A stretch of 64,000 nt of DNA from NCEH01 sp043195195 (GCF_043195195.1 NZ_JBAFWT010000010.1:1-64000); one strand, 5' to 3'; counted from the stretch's first letter, positions 42,580 through 51,882 are shown. Notes: generated from the sequence alone by a model not told the origin. Program-made: numbers and translations.

Positions 42580-43944
42580 TCAGCGTGCCGGCTTGTCGGA
42601 GCCTTCGCCCTCGGCCAGGAAATGCTCCAGCCAGTGGATGTCGTACTTGCCTTCCGCGATGTCGTGGGTGCGCACCAGCACGCGGAACAGCGGCAAGGTG
42701 GTATCGATGCCGTCGACTACGAATTCGTCTAGCGCGCGGCGCAGGCGGTTGAGGCATTCGGAACGGGTTTTTCCGTGGACGATCAGCTTGCCCACCAGGG
42801 AATCGTAGTGTGGTGGGATGACATAGCCCTGATAGGCGTTGCTATCCACGCGGATGCCCAGCCCGCCCGGCACATGATAGTGCGTGATGCGCCCAGGAGA
42901 GGGGCGGAACGTGCTGGGATGCTCGGCATTCACCCGGCATTCGATGGAATGACCCTCGATCACCACATCGGCCTGGGTAATGGTAAGCGGCTCGCCGGCG
43001 GCGACGCGGATCTGTTCGTTGATGAGATCGATGCCGGTCACCATCTCGGTCACCGGGTGCTCGACCTGGATCCGGGTGTTCATCTCGATGAAATAGAACT
43101 GCCCGTTCTCATACAGGAATTCCACCGTGCCGACGCCGAGATACTGCAGCTCGCGCATGGCCTTGGCCACGGTCTCGCCGATCTGCGTGCGCTGCTCGGC
43201 TGTGAGGGCCGGGGAAGGGGCTTCCTCCCACACCTTCTGGTGCCGGCGCTGGAGCGAGCAATCGCGCTCTCCGAGATGCACCGCATGGCCCTTGCCGTCG
43301 CCGAGCACCTGGATCTCGATGTGGCGCGGTGTCGAGAGGTATTTCTCCAGATAAACCGCGTCATCGCCGAAGGCGGCCTTGGCCTCGGTGCGGGCGGTGG
43401 ACAGCGCCGTGGAGAGATCCTCCTCGGTCATCGCCACCTTCATGCCACGGCCACCCCCGCCGGCTGCTGCCTTCACCAGGACCGGAAAGCCGATCTCCTT
43501 AGCGACGCGGTGCGCCTCCTCATCCGAATGGATGCCACCTTCCGAGCCGGGGACGACCGGAATGCCGAGCCGCTGGGCGGTGCGCTTGGCCTCGATCTTG
43601 TCGCCCATGATGCGGATATGCTCCGCCTTGGGGCCGATGAAATGGATCTTGTGGTCCGCCAGGATCTCGGCGAACCGCGCATTCTCGGCCAGGAATCCGT
43701 AGCCGGGATGCACCGCGTCGGCACCGGTGATCTCGCAGGCGGCCAGCAGGGAGGGAATGTTGAGATAGCTGTCGCGCGCGGCAGGAGGGCCGATGCATAC
43801 GCTCTCGTCTGCAAGGCGAACGTGCATTGCGTCGGCATCGGCGGTTGAATGCACGGCGACGGTGGCGATCCCCAATTCCTTGCAGGCCCGCAGGATGCGC
43901 AAGGCGATCTCGCCGCGATTGGCGATCAGGATTTTCTGGAACAT
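42580..43944 (-). CDS. accC: Acetyl-CoA carboxylase biotin carboxylase subunit
   Basis: Carboxylates the biotin on AccB, the first step of fatty acid synthesis. The 454-residue ATP-grasp enzyme has KILIANRGEIALRILRA at the start, HPGYGFLAENARFAEI, the glycine loop KAAAGGGGRGMKV, the YLEKYLSTPRHIEIQVLGD segment, EFLYENGQFYFIEMNTRIQ and the EHP after it. The last gene of aroQ-accB-accC, 123 bases after accB; a small hairpin (43985-44004) lies in that gap. Confidence 0.98.
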   Translation of the reverse strand: MFQKILIANRGEIALRILRACKELGIATVAVHSTADADAMHVRLADESVCIGPPAARDSYLNIPSLLAACEITGADAVHPGYGFLAENARFAEILADHKIHFIGPKAEHIRIMGDKIEAKRTAQRLGIPVVPGSEGGIHSDEEAHRVAKEIGFPVLVKAAAGGGGRGMKVAMTEEDLSTALSTARTEAKAAFGDDAVYLEKYLSTPRHIEIQVLGDGKGHAVHLGERDCSLQRRHQKVWEEAPSPALTAEQRTQIGETVAKAMRELQYLGVGTVEFLYENGQFYFIEMNTRIQVEHPVTEMVTGIDLINEQIRVAAGEPLTITQADVVIEGHSIECRVNAEHPSTFRPSPGRITHYHVPGGLGIRVDSNAYQGYVIPPHYDSLVGKLIVHGKTRSECLNRLRRALDEFVVDGIDTTLPLFRVLVRTHDIAEGKYDIHWLEHFLAEGEGSDKPAR

Positions 43945-44067
43945 CTGAGGATGCCTGCTTTCACCTGAAACTATTTTTGGCCCGTCCGCGCAGCGGCGCG
44001 CGGATCGGGGCAGTCCTGGTCACCCGGGTCAGCCCAGCGCCTCCGCGCCAAGCTCACGCGCTCCAAC

Positions 44068-44535
44068 TCACTCGATGACGATCAGAGGCTCGCCATATTC
44101 CACAGGCTGGCCGTTCTCCACCAGAATGCGCGTCACCGTCCCGGCGTGCGGCGCGGGGATGGCGTTCATGGTCTTCATGGCCTCGATGATCAGAACCGTC
44201 TGGCCTTCCTTGACCACCGCTCCAAGCTCGACAAACGGGGCGGCGCCCGGTTCGGAGGCGAGATAGGCCGTTCCGACCATGGGCGAGGACAGCACGCCGG
44301 GATGCTTTGAGAAGTCTGTCGCAGCAGCGGCCGCTGCGGGTGCTTCCACCGTTGCGGCAGGCGCCGACGTATAGTTCGAAGGCGGTGCGGCAATGGTTAC
44401 CGGCGCCGGCGTGCGCACCACACGGATGCGCAACGCGTCCTGCTGGACCTCGATCTCGGTCAGGTCGGTTTCCGAGAGAAGCTTGGCGATTTCACGCACC
44501 AGCGCGGTGTCGATGGGGGGTTTGGTGGGTTTCAT
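44068..44535 (-). CDS. accB: Biotin carboxyl carrier protein of acetyl-CoA carboxylase
   Basis: A 155-residue BCCP. The N-terminal helix DTALVREIAKLLSETDLTE is followed by an Ala/Pro-rich linker (about 43-75) and the biotinyl domain (79-155) with the biotin Lys K121 in EAMKTMN. The usual residue after the Lys is Val, here Thr. Two ATG codons are adjacent (44538 and 44535); the second has better spacing to the AGGA site. It lies 64 bases after aroQ. Confidence 0.95.
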   Translation of the reverse strand: MKPTKPPIDTALVREIAKLLSETDLTEIEVQQDALRIRVVRTPAPVTIAAPPSNYTSAPAATVEAPAAAAAATDFSKHPGVLSSPMVGTAYLASEPGAAPFVELGAVVKEGQTVLIIEAMKTMNAIPAPHAGTVTRILVENGQPVEYGEPLIVIE

Positions 44536-44599
44536 CATGGTCCTGCGATCGTGTGGCCTGGGCGGCCGCACAAGGGCTCCTTGCGGATATTCGTGCGGG

Positions 44600-45043
44600 T
44601 CATGCGGGTTTGGTCCGGCCTGTGGCGAGGGCCGCGATGCCGAGCACGTAGCTCTGCGGGCCAAAGCCGCAGATCACCCCGCGCGCAACCGGGGAAATAT
44701 AGGAATGGTGGCGGAATTCTTCGCGGGCGAACACGTTGGAAAGATGCACTTCCACCGTTGGCACGCCGCAACCGCCAATGGCGTCGCGCACCGCGACCGA
44801 GGTATGGGTATATGCCGCCGCGTTCAGCACGATGCCGAAGGCGCCGCGCGCCTCCTGGATATGCTCCACCAGCGTGCCCTCGTGGTTGGTCTGGCGAAAC
44901 ACGAGCTCCAGCCCATGGCTGTCGCAGGCGGCGCGGCACAGGGCCTCGACGTCCGCGAGCGTCGCAGCGCCATATATCGCGGGTTCCCGCGTGCCGAGCA
45001 GATTGAGATTGGGTCCGTTCAGGACGTGGATGGTGTCGGGCAT
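44600..45043 (-). CDS. aroQ: Type II 3-dehydroquinate dehydratase
   Basis: Third step of the shikimate pathway. The 147-residue enzyme has the family opening VLNGPNLNLLGTREP (R19), catalytic Y24 in EPAIYG, N75 and H80 in LNAAAYTHTS, H100 in VEVHLSN, and REEFRHHSYIS. It is first in the aroQ-accB-accC group. The start at 45043 matches family length; the longer frame upstream is discarded. Confidence 0.97.
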   Translation of the reverse strand: MPDTIHVLNGPNLNLLGTREPAIYGAATLADVEALCRAACDSHGLELVFRQTNHEGTLVEHIQEARGAFGIVLNAAAYTHTSVAVRDAIGGCGVPTVEVHLSNVFAREEFRHHSYISPVARGVICGFGPQSYVLGIAALATGRTKPA

Positions 45044-45144
45044 CCCTGACCGTTTATCCGTGAACCCGGCCAAGCCGGGCCCCGGCGTTATAGGGGTCCC
45101 CGTGCGACATGAAAAGCGCCGTTGCACGCAATACACTGCCGAAG

Positions 45145-45167
45145 CGCGCCGCACGGGATGCGGCGCG
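45145..45167 (-). terminator. Hairpin between dsbA-like gene and aroQ
   Basis: CGCGCCGC (45145-45152) and GCGGCGCG (45160-45167) form a perfect 8-base stem with a 7-base loop, 39 bases after the dsbA-like stop on the minus strand. A second short hairpin (CCCGGC-CAA-GCCGGG, 45065-45079) sits just before the aroQ start. Neither has a T-run. Confidence 0.45.
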
Positions 45168-45205
45168 TCGGCGAGGCGCAGTTGGATGCCGGGGGACCTG
45201 ATGCC

Positions 45206-45970
45206 TCAATTGGCGACGGGCTTGCGGGCAGCGTCGATCGCCACCTTGAGCTTGTCCGCACCCACTGCGCCGACGATCACGTCGTCGCCGACAATGAAGC
45301 TGGGCGTCCCGTTCAGGCCAAGGGCCTGCGCGATCTTCATGCTTTCATCGAGCGTCGCGTTGAGCTCCGGCGAGGTGGCCTGCTTTTGGAGCAGCGCCGG
45401 GTCGATGCCAACCTCCTTCGCCACGGCCAGCGCACGTGCGCGGTCGGCTTGGCCCTTTCCGCCCAGCAGGGCTTGGTGGAAGGCAAGGTACTTCTCCGGT
45501 GCGACCATGCGGACCGCCACAGCTACCTGGGCCGCCTCCACGGACGCCGGGCCGAGGACCGGGAATTCACGCAGGACAACCTTGAGGTTCGGGTCGGCCT
45601 TGATCAGCGTATTCATGTCGCTGAGCGCATGTTTGCAATAGCCGCAATTGTAATCGAAGAACTCCACCAGGGTGACGTCGCCCTTGGGATTGCCGACCAC
45701 CACGCCGCGCGGACTGTTGAAGACCAGATCCTTCATCGCCTTGAGAGCGTCTTTGCGCCCGGCGTTCTCGGCCTGCTGCTGGCGGGTTTCCAGAACCGTG
45801 ATGGCTTCCTGGAGCACCTCGGGATTCTTGAGCAGATAGTCTCGGATGATCGGCCCCATCTCAGCCTTCTCTGCGTCGGTGAAGGCTGCAGCAGGGGTGA
45901 TGGTGGCCAGGGCCGGCGCAAGCGCGGCGAAGGCGGCAAGAGCGGCGCGCGGGCCAAGGCGGGACAGCAT
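45206..45970 (-). CDS. DsbA/ScsC-like periplasmic thiol:disulfide protein
   Basis: A 254-residue exported thioredoxin-fold protein. The signal peptide ends near residue 29 (ATITPAAAF). An N-terminal helical part (about 30-85), as in ScsC/Com1-type proteins which use it to oligomerise, precedes the DsbA domain with active site CGYC (109-112) and cis-Pro in NGTPSFIV. Such proteins act as disulfide isomerases or oxidases. It follows the M48 protease gene by 30 bases on the same strand, so both may serve envelope protein quality. Confidence 0.93.
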   Translation of the reverse strand: MLSRLGPRAALAAFAALAPALATITPAAAFTDAEKAEMGPIIRDYLLKNPEVLQEAITVLETRQQQAENAGRKDALKAMKDLVFNSPRGVVVGNPKGDVTLVEFFDYNCGYCKHALSDMNTLIKADPNLKVVLREFPVLGPASVEAAQVAVAVRMVAPEKYLAFHQALLGGKGQADRARALAVAKEVGIDPALLQKQATSPELNATLDESMKIAQALGLNGTPSFIVGDDVIVGAVGADKLKVAIDAARKPVAN

Positions 45971-46000
45971 TTAAATCTCCAGTTTTATAAACAGCGCCTG

Positions 46001-47434
46001 TTAACGCTGGGCAGTGGCGGGTGGCTTGGAATTAACGATGTCGTCAGATTTCAACCACCCTGGGGACCCTTGGGGGAATCGGTTACGGGCGCGGGCTGCC
46101 AGTTCCCGCGCGGTCTTGAAATCGCCCGAGGCAAGGGCGGCTTGGGCGGCGGCGAAATCAGCGTTCGCAAGATCTCCCTTGCGACCGTAGGCCTGAGATA
46201 GGGACCGCCAGCCGGAGGCAGAATCGGGGTCTCGCTGCGTTGCGAATAACAATTCGCGGATTGCCTCATCATTATAGGCCGGATTGCCGGACTGCACGAG
46301 CGCCTGCCCCAGCATGGAGCGGATGAGAGGATTCCCATTGGTCATGCTCACCGCCTGCTTGAGTGGTGCCACGGCTTGGCCGGCCCGGCCTGCCTCCAGT
46401 AGCGCCTGTCCTTTTAGCTCAAGGAAGTAGGGGTTTTTGGGCTGTTTGGCCGAAAGGGCGTCGATTTTGGCGACCGCGTCGTTCACATTGCCGAAACGGT
46501 AGGCGGAAATAGCACGTGCATATTGCGCAGGCAGCGATGTGTCCGAAGGCGGGTAGCGGCGATAAACGACTTCCGGCCGCTCCATGAAGCCGTTGAGCTT
46601 GGCCCGCATCATGTCGTGGCGTGCCTGAAGGGCAGCGGGATCCTTGGCATTGTAATAGGGGCTGGCCTTTGCCAATTCTTCCAGCGCGGCGATGCGCTCG
46701 CGCGCCATCGGATGGCTAAGCAGATAGGGATCGATCCGCTGGCTGATGAACAATTGCTCGTTCTGAAACCGCTGGAACGTTTCAAGCATGCCCTTTGCGG
46801 ACTGCTGCGTGGCATTGAGATATTTCACAGCCGAGCGATCGGCCGCCTGTTCCTCGCCGCGCTGATAGGAGAGCAGCGAACGACGGATCATCTCCTGCGG
46901 GGCTGTCATCGCGCCGGCACCGGCGCTTGCGAGCCCGCTCGATCCGGTGGCTGCCCCCGCTGCCACCCCGGCGCCGGCCAAGAGCATGCCCACGATCGCC
47001 ATGGTCTGGGCGCCGGCAAGTTGCTCTCGCATGCGGGCAAGGTGCCCACCTGCGATATGTCCCGTCTCATGGGCGAGCACGCCGATGATCTGGTTCGGCG
47101 TTTCCGAATCCATCAGGGCACCGACATTGACGAAGATGCGTTTTCCGTCGGCCACAAAGGCATTGTAGCTGCGGTCGCCGATCAGGACGACTTCCACATT
47201 CTGCTGGGTGAGCCCTGCGGTCTTCAGGATCGGCCGCGTATAATCGCGCAGCAATTCCTCAATCTCGGCGTCGCGGATGATCTGGGTGCGGGGCCGAGCC
47301 GAACTTTCCTGGGCCAACGCCGACGGCGCTGGGAGAAGGGCAATGGCGAGCAGGGCGAGGCCATGTCCGGACGCACCCGCAAGACGCCGCACGGCGCCGG
47401 ACACGGAACGAGGGAAAGTGGCCGTCAAGCTCAT
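46001..47434 (-). CDS. M48 metalloprotease with TPR domain, BepA-like
   Basis: A 477-residue exported zinc protease. The signal region spans about residues 20-42; the M48 domain has HETGH (122-126) and the third ligand within RGEEQAADRSAVKYL. A hydrophobic Ala/Gly-rich loop (about 145-170) lies between them, and TPR repeats fill residues about 300-460. This layout is that of BepA (YfgC), which degrades or assists stalled outer-membrane proteins. The next gene is a disulfide-isomerase-like protein. Confidence 0.94.
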   Translation of the reverse strand: MSLTATFPRSVSGAVRRLAGASGHGLALLAIALLPAPSALAQESSARPRTQIIRDAEIEELLRDYTRPILKTAGLTQQNVEVVLIGDRSYNAFVADGKRIFVNVGALMDSETPNQIIGVLAHETGHIAGGHLARMREQLAGAQTMAIVGMLLAGAGVAAGAATGSSGLASAGAGAMTAPQEMIRRSLLSYQRGEEQAADRSAVKYLNATQQSAKGMLETFQRFQNEQLFISQRIDPYLLSHPMARERIAALEELAKASPYYNAKDPAALQARHDMMRAKLNGFMERPEVVYRRYPPSDTSLPAQYARAISAYRFGNVNDAVAKIDALSAKQPKNPYFLELKGQALLEAGRAGQAVAPLKQAVSMTNGNPLIRSMLGQALVQSGNPAYNDEAIRELLFATQRDPDSASGWRSLSQAYGRKGDLANADFAAAQAALASGDFKTARELAARARNRFPQGSPGWLKSDDIVNSKPPATAQR

Positions 47435-47685
47435 CGAACGCGCATGCTCTCTTTCGTCTTAGCCCATGAGCAGCGATGCCCGCATGCTCGAAATGGCCGC
47501 CCTATCCCCTTGGCGGGTGCAGGCCGGCGCGATACGAGACGAAGGAACACGGGCCGGCGGTTGCGGTCAATGCACCCCCGTTCACGTTGGGGCGACATGC
47601 GCTTACCCAACGTGTGATTGCGGCGCGAGCGCGGCGGTGCGCGAGTCGCGGCGATGGCTGGCGCGCCTCAAGGCAGGATTGAAAG

Positions 47686-48882
47686 ATGGGTCACCCCTTG
47701 GAATTTGAGATGGCGTCCCGACGCAGCGCGGTGGCTCCCTTCATCGTGATGGACGTGATGGAGCATGCCGCGCGCCTGGAGCGGGCGGGCGCACGGGTGA
47801 TCCATCTGGAAGTTGGCCAACCCGCGGCTCCGGCGCCGCTCACAGCGCGCAGTGCTGCTGCGGCGGCGCTTCAGGCGGGGCAGGTGGGATATACGGCGGC
47901 GCTCGGCATTCCGACGCTGCGCGCGCGCATCGCCCGCCACTATGACGAGACCCATGGTCTCGCCCTCGATCCCGAGCGGGTCGTTGTCACTAACGGGTCC
48001 TCAGGCGGCTTTATCCTGGCGTTCCTAGCGCTGTTCGAGCCGGGGGACAGGGTCGCCATCGCCGCACCGGGATATCCGCCTTATCGGCATGTGCTTTCCG
48101 CGCTCGGCTGCGAGCCGGTGCTGATCGAGACCCGCGCCGAGGATCGATTCGCCCTGACTCCGGAACGGCTCATGGCCGCGCATCGGGAAAAGCCGCTGAA
48201 GGGCGTGTTGGTGGCGAGCCCGGCCAATCCCACCGGCACCATGATGGACCGCGCGGCGCTCTCGGCTTTGATGGGGTGTGCGCGTGACCTCGGCCTGCGC
48301 TTCGTTTCAGACGAGATCTATCACGGCCTCGATTACGCCTTTCCGGCTGTAAGCGCGGTCGAGATCGCGGAGGATGCGGTGGTCATCAATTCCTTCTCGA
48401 AATATTTCTGCATGACCGGCTGGCGGGTCGGCTGGATGGTGGTTCCCCCCGGCCTGTCGCGCACCATGGAGCGGCTGCAGCAGAATTTCTCCATCTCGGT
48501 ACCGACCTTGTCGCAGATTGCCGCCGAGGCGGCGTTTGACGGGCGAGCGGAGATGGAGGCGGTCAAGCATGGCTATGAGGAGAACCGGCGCATTCTCGTC
48601 GAGGGTCTACCGCGCGTGGGCCTTGCGCACTTCCTGCCGGTCGACGGCGCCTTCTATCTCTATGCGGATGTTTCCGCCTTCACCGGCGATTCCGCCGCCT
48701 TCACCGGCGATTCCGCCGCCTTCGCCTCGCGCATGCTGGACGCAGTGCAGGTGGCCGCGACGCCGGGGGTGGATTTCGATCCGTTTCGAGGCCGCCAGTT
48801 CCTGCGCTTCTCCTACGCGGGCTCAGCGCCGGATATGCGCGAGGCGGTGGAGCGCATCGGCGCCTTTTTGAAAGGGGAATAA
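47686..48882 (+). CDS. Class I/II pyridoxal-phosphate aminotransferase
   Basis: A 398-residue fold-type I aminotransferase. Motifs are LEVGQP (41-46), the PLP-phosphate region VTNGSSGGF, AAPGYPPYRH, ASPANPTGTMM (Asn ligand), SDEIYHGLDY (Asp ligand) and the Schiff-base Lys K239 in SFSKYFCMTGWRVGW; the substrate Arg lies in FLRFSYA near the end. Substrate unknown; aspartate- or alanine-type are likely. A duplicated 7-residue unit FTGDSAA occurs at 332-345. Its stop codon touches the stop of the convergent rsmD with no gap. Confidence 0.93.
   Translation: MGHPLEFEMASRRSAVAPFIVMDVMEHAARLERAGARVIHLEVGQPAAPAPLTARSAAAAALQAGQVGYTAALGIPTLRARIARHYDETHGLALDPERVVVTNGSSGGFILAFLALFEPGDRVAIAAPGYPPYRHVLSALGCEPVLIETRAEDRFALTPERLMAAHREKPLKGVLVASPANPTGTMMDRAALSALMGCARDLGLRFVSDEIYHGLDYAFPAVSAVEIAEDAVVINSFSKYFCMTGWRVGWMVVPPGLSRTMERLQQNFSISVPTLSQIAAEAAFDGRAEMEAVKHGYEENRRILVEGLPRVGLAHFLPVDGAFYLYADVSAFTGDSAAFTGDSAAFASRMLDAVQVAATPGVDFDPFRGRQFLRFSYAGSAPDMREAVERIGAFLKGE
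48679..48720. repeat. 21-bp perfect tandem duplication in the aminotransferase gene
   Basis: Two identical 21-base units encode FTGDSAA twice (48679-48699 and 48700-48720), in frame. The next residues AFASRML are those expected after one copy. Confidence 0.95.
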
Positions 48883-49431
48883 TCAGGCGCTGAGGATTGT
48901 CAGCTCGGTTTCATCATAGCGGCGGCGCTCAAGCTCCGTAAAACCTTCCGGCGCGACGAAGGCGCCGGCCTTCTCTTCCACCACCACCAGGGCGCCGGGC
49001 GCAAGCCAGCCGCCGGTGCGCGCCGAGGCCAGGGCCAGCTCGGCGAGGCCCTTGTCATAGGGAGGATCGGCAAACACCAGGGAATAGGGCTCGCCCGGCC
49101 CCAGGGCGCCGAGTTTGGTGGCATCGCGGCGAAAAATGCGGGTCACGCCGGTGAGCCCCAGCATCTCAACATTCGCGCGGATCAGCGCGCGTGGCTCTAC
49201 CGCATCCTCCACGAACAGGGCGAAAGCCGCCCCGCGCGAGAGCGCCTCCAGACCGAGTGCGCCGGTGCCAGCAAACAAATCGAGCACGCGTGCGCCGTCT
49301 GCCGCATCGTCATAGGCATGGGCGAGCACATTGAAGAGGGCCTCGCGCAGTCGGTCCGTGGTGGGCCGCGTGGCGTTGCCGGACGGGGTCTTGAGAACCC
49401 GTCCGCGATGAAGGCCGCCGACGATGCGCAT
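48883..49431 (-). CDS. rsmD: 16S rRNA (guanine966-N2)-methyltransferase
   Basis: Methylates G966 of 16S rRNA. The 182-residue protein begins MRIVGGLHRGRVL, has RPTTDRLREALFNVL, the SAM motif LDLFAGTGALGLEALSRGA (50-68) and the catalytic DPPY (122-125). It lies 24 bases after rluB on the same strand, the usual rluB-rsmD pairing, and is convergent with the aminotransferase gene. Confidence 0.96.
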   Translation of the reverse strand: MRIVGGLHRGRVLKTPSGNATRPTTDRLREALFNVLAHAYDDAADGARVLDLFAGTGALGLEALSRGAAFALFVEDAVEPRALIRANVEMLGLTGVTRIFRRDATKLGALGPGEPYSLVFADPPYDKGLAELALASARTGGWLAPGALVVVEEKAGAFVAPEGFTELERRRYDETELTILSA

Positions 49432-49455
49432 GCTGCGTTACTCTAGGGCTGCGCC

Positions 49456-51846
49456 TCAGTCCCGCTTGCGCGGGCCTGAGGGCTTGCCGCCGGTGGGGCG
49501 GGCGCCGCTTCTCGGAGCGCCACTTCTCGGGCCGCTTTTGGGCCCGCCGAAACCTGGGCGCTTCGGGCCACCCGGACCGGCCTTGCCGCCGGGGCGAAAG
49601 CCGGTGCGCGGGCTGCCATCCTCGGTCGCACGGGGCCGGCCGCCGGCAAATCCGCCCTTGCCAGCGGGGCGATCGCGCCCGGGTCCGGCGCCGAACCCGC
49701 CACGCGGACGCTCCGCGCCCGCTTCGCCCCGGGGTGCGCTGGAGCTGCGGGGCTTGTCCGAGCCGTAGGCCCCGCGGGGCTTGCCGCCGCCAAATCCGCC
49801 CCGTTCGCCCCCACTGCGATCACCGCCCTCGCGCGGGGGGCGATCCCCAAAATTGCGCCCCTTTGCGGGGCCGGAGCGGGTACCCGTGAAACCAACGTCG
49901 TCGGCGCCACGCCCGCGCTCGGCAAAGCCCCCGGTGCGGGGCCGCGGGCTACGGCCGGCCTCATCGCGCGGCTTGTCATAGCTCTTGGGGCCACGACTTG
50001 GCGCGCTGCCGAATTCCTCGCGGCGCGGGGCGCGCTTGTCGCCATAGCCAGCGCTCGCCTCGCGGCGCGGCGCGCGCTCGGGCTTGTCGGCGCTGAAGGG
50101 CTTAGGGCGCTCGGTGCGGAACCCGCCGGGCTTGCCGGGGCCGCCCTCGCGGCGGAACCCGCCTTCAGTGCCTTGCGGACGCGGCCGGCCGGCGGGACGC
50201 GATCCCGCATATCCGCCCTCGTCCCGGCTGCGGCCTTCACTGCTGCGGCCTTCGCCGCGTTCGGCGCGGAATCCGCCGGGCTTGCCGGGGCCGCCCTCGC
50301 GGCGGAACCCGCCTTCGGAGCCTTGCGGACGCGGCCGGCCGGCGGGACGTGATCCCGCATATCCGCCCTCGTCCCGGCTGCGGCCTTCACTGCTGCGGCC
50401 TTCGCCACGTTCCGAGCGGAAACCGGCAGGCTTGCCCGCGCCACCTTCACGGCGGAAACCGCCTTCGGTGCCCTCGGGGCGGCCGCGGCCGAAGATCGGC
50501 TTATGGGGGGCGCCACCGCCGTCCCTGCGCGGCCCGCGCGCGGGCGGGCCGTCCTCTCTGGCAAAGCGCGCCGGTCCGCGCTTGTGGCCGCCTTCGTCCG
50601 CGCGGCTGGTGCGCGGACGATCGTCAGTGCGGGCGAAGCGACCCGCTTCGGCACGCTCCGGACGGGCTCCGAACCTCTGTCCTGCGCCAGGCCGGGCGGG
50701 GCGGCGCGGATCGAAGCGCTCTTCCTGCGGCTCCGGCACGAAGCGTTCCACCTTTACCTGCCGCCCCTTGCGGTCGGCCACGGTTCCAGCGCTCACGGTC
50801 TCGCGCTCGTCTTTGCGGCGGCTGCGCACGCGGAAGGCTCCACCTTCGCTCTCGCCATCGCCATGGGGATGACGCGAGCGGCCGCGGTGCTCAATGTCCG
50901 TATCGTGCCGTGTGCCAACGACCTCACGCCGCATGGTGCCGCGCCGCCCCGAACGATCCGCCTCATCGGCTGGCCGTGGTGCGAAGCGCGGCGCTTCCTC
51001 GATCTCTCGCTCGAACAGCGGCGCATCGAAATCCACCCCGGCGGCGGCGGCGAGTTCCTCGCCGAGCTGGTCGCGCAGGATGCGGGTGCCCACTTCATCA
51101 ATGCCATTCTCGGGGATTTCACCGAGCTGGAAGGGGCCGTAGGAGACGCGGATCAACCGGTTGACCCGCATGCCAAGGGCGGCAAGCACGTTGCGCACTT
51201 CACGATTCTTGCCCTCGCGCAGGGAGACGCTGATCCAGGCATTGGCACCCTGGACGCGATCGAGCGTGGCTTCGATGGGGCCATATTCGATCCCCTCCAC
51301 GGTGATGCCACCGAGCAGCGCGTCGAGCTTGGCTTGATCGATGGCCCCATTGGCGCGCACGCGGTAGCGGCGCAACCAGCCGGTCTCCGGCAATTCCAGC
51401 GCACGGGCGAGACCGCCGTCATTGGTGAGCAGCAGCAGGCCTTCGGAATTCAGATCGAGCCGGCCGACACTGACCAGACGGGGCAGGCCCTTGGGCAGGA
51501 TCTCGAACAGGGTGGTGCGGCCTTCCGGGTCGCGGTTCGTGGTCACCACCCCCTTGGGCTTATGGTAGAGATAAAGGCGGGTGCGCTCGCGCTCCGGCAG
51601 CGGCTGTCCGTCCACCTCAATGCGGTCCTTCTCGGTGACCGTGAAGGCAGGGCTGGTGAGGACGATGCCGTTGACGGCGATCCGCCCGGCCTCGATCCAG
51701 GTCTCGATCTCGCGCCGCGAGCCGAGGCCTGCGCGTGCGATCACCTTTGCGACGCGCTCGGCGTCATTGGTCTTGGCCTGCGGCAACGCGCGCTTGTCGC
51801 GCGGGACGCGGTTCTTGTCCTTGCGGGGAGGTTGTGTACGGGGCAT
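49456..51846 (-). CDS. rluB: Pseudouridine synthase RluB with very long Arg/Gly-rich tail
   Basis: A 796-residue protein whose first 285 residues are a normal RluB/RsuA-type synthase: S4 domain (about 28-75), then the catalytic GRLDLNSEGLLLLTNDG with D131, and GKNREVR. It converts U2605 of 23S rRNA. The remaining 510 or so residues are low complexity, rich in Gly, Arg, Pro and Ser, with FRREGG, GFR and SRPAGRPRPQG repeats and a 50-residue unit present about 2.3 times. The frame is open to 52392, but homology begins at the ATG at 51846. The tail is probably an RNA-binding disordered region. Confidence 0.92.
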   Translation of the reverse strand: MPRTQPPRKDKNRVPRDKRALPQAKTNDAERVAKVIARAGLGSRREIETWIEAGRIAVNGIVLTSPAFTVTEKDRIEVDGQPLPERERTRLYLYHKPKGVVTTNRDPEGRTTLFEILPKGLPRLVSVGRLDLNSEGLLLLTNDGGLARALELPETGWLRRYRVRANGAIDQAKLDALLGGITVEGIEYGPIEATLDRVQGANAWISVSLREGKNREVRNVLAALGMRVNRLIRVSYGPFQLGEIPENGIDEVGTRILRDQLGEELAAAAGVDFDAPLFEREIEEAPRFAPRPADEADRSGRRGTMRREVVGTRHDTDIEHRGRSRHPHGDGESEGGAFRVRSRRKDERETVSAGTVADRKGRQVKVERFVPEPQEERFDPRRPARPGAGQRFGARPERAEAGRFARTDDRPRTSRADEGGHKRGPARFAREDGPPARGPRRDGGGAPHKPIFGRGRPEGTEGGFRREGGAGKPAGFRSERGEGRSSEGRSRDEGGYAGSRPAGRPRPQGSEGGFRREGGPGKPGGFRAERGEGRSSEGRSRDEGGYAGSRPAGRPRPQGTEGGFRREGGPGKPGGFRTERPKPFSADKPERAPRREASAGYGDKRAPRREEFGSAPSRGPKSYDKPRDEAGRSPRPRTGGFAERGRGADDVGFTGTRSGPAKGRNFGDRPPREGGDRSGGERGGFGGGKPRGAYGSDKPRSSSAPRGEAGAERPRGGFGAGPGRDRPAGKGGFAGGRPRATEDGSPRTGFRPGGKAGPGGPKRPGFGGPKSGPRSGAPRSGARPTGGKPSGPRKRD
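50161..50460. repeat. 150-bp tandem repeat inside rluB tail
   Basis: Two near-identical 150-base units (50161-50310 and 50311-50460) encode the 50-residue block running from GFRREGG through GEGRSSEGRSRDEGGYAG to RPRPQG. Partial copies lie on both sides, from about 50120 and to about 50480. Units differ at a few codons, mostly in Ser/Thr and Ala/Ser positions. Confidence 0.9.
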
Positions 51847-51882
51847 GGAAGGCCGATAGCACGAACCGTGCGGCGACACGAG

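Noticed and set aside
42775..43848. 357-codon plus-strand frame antisense to accC
   Set aside because: Shadow of accC; no domain and no ribosome site of note.
50120..50480. Repeats in this region as a CRISPR array or satellite
   Set aside because: The units are 150 bases, directly adjacent without unique spacers, and encode a repeated protein segment in the rluB frame.
50503..51882. Very long plus-strand open frame antisense to rluB, continuous with tadA
   Set aside because: The stretch before tadA mirrors the Arg/Gly-rich rluB codons and has no domain; homology begins only at the TadA start. Base composition, not coding, keeps it open.
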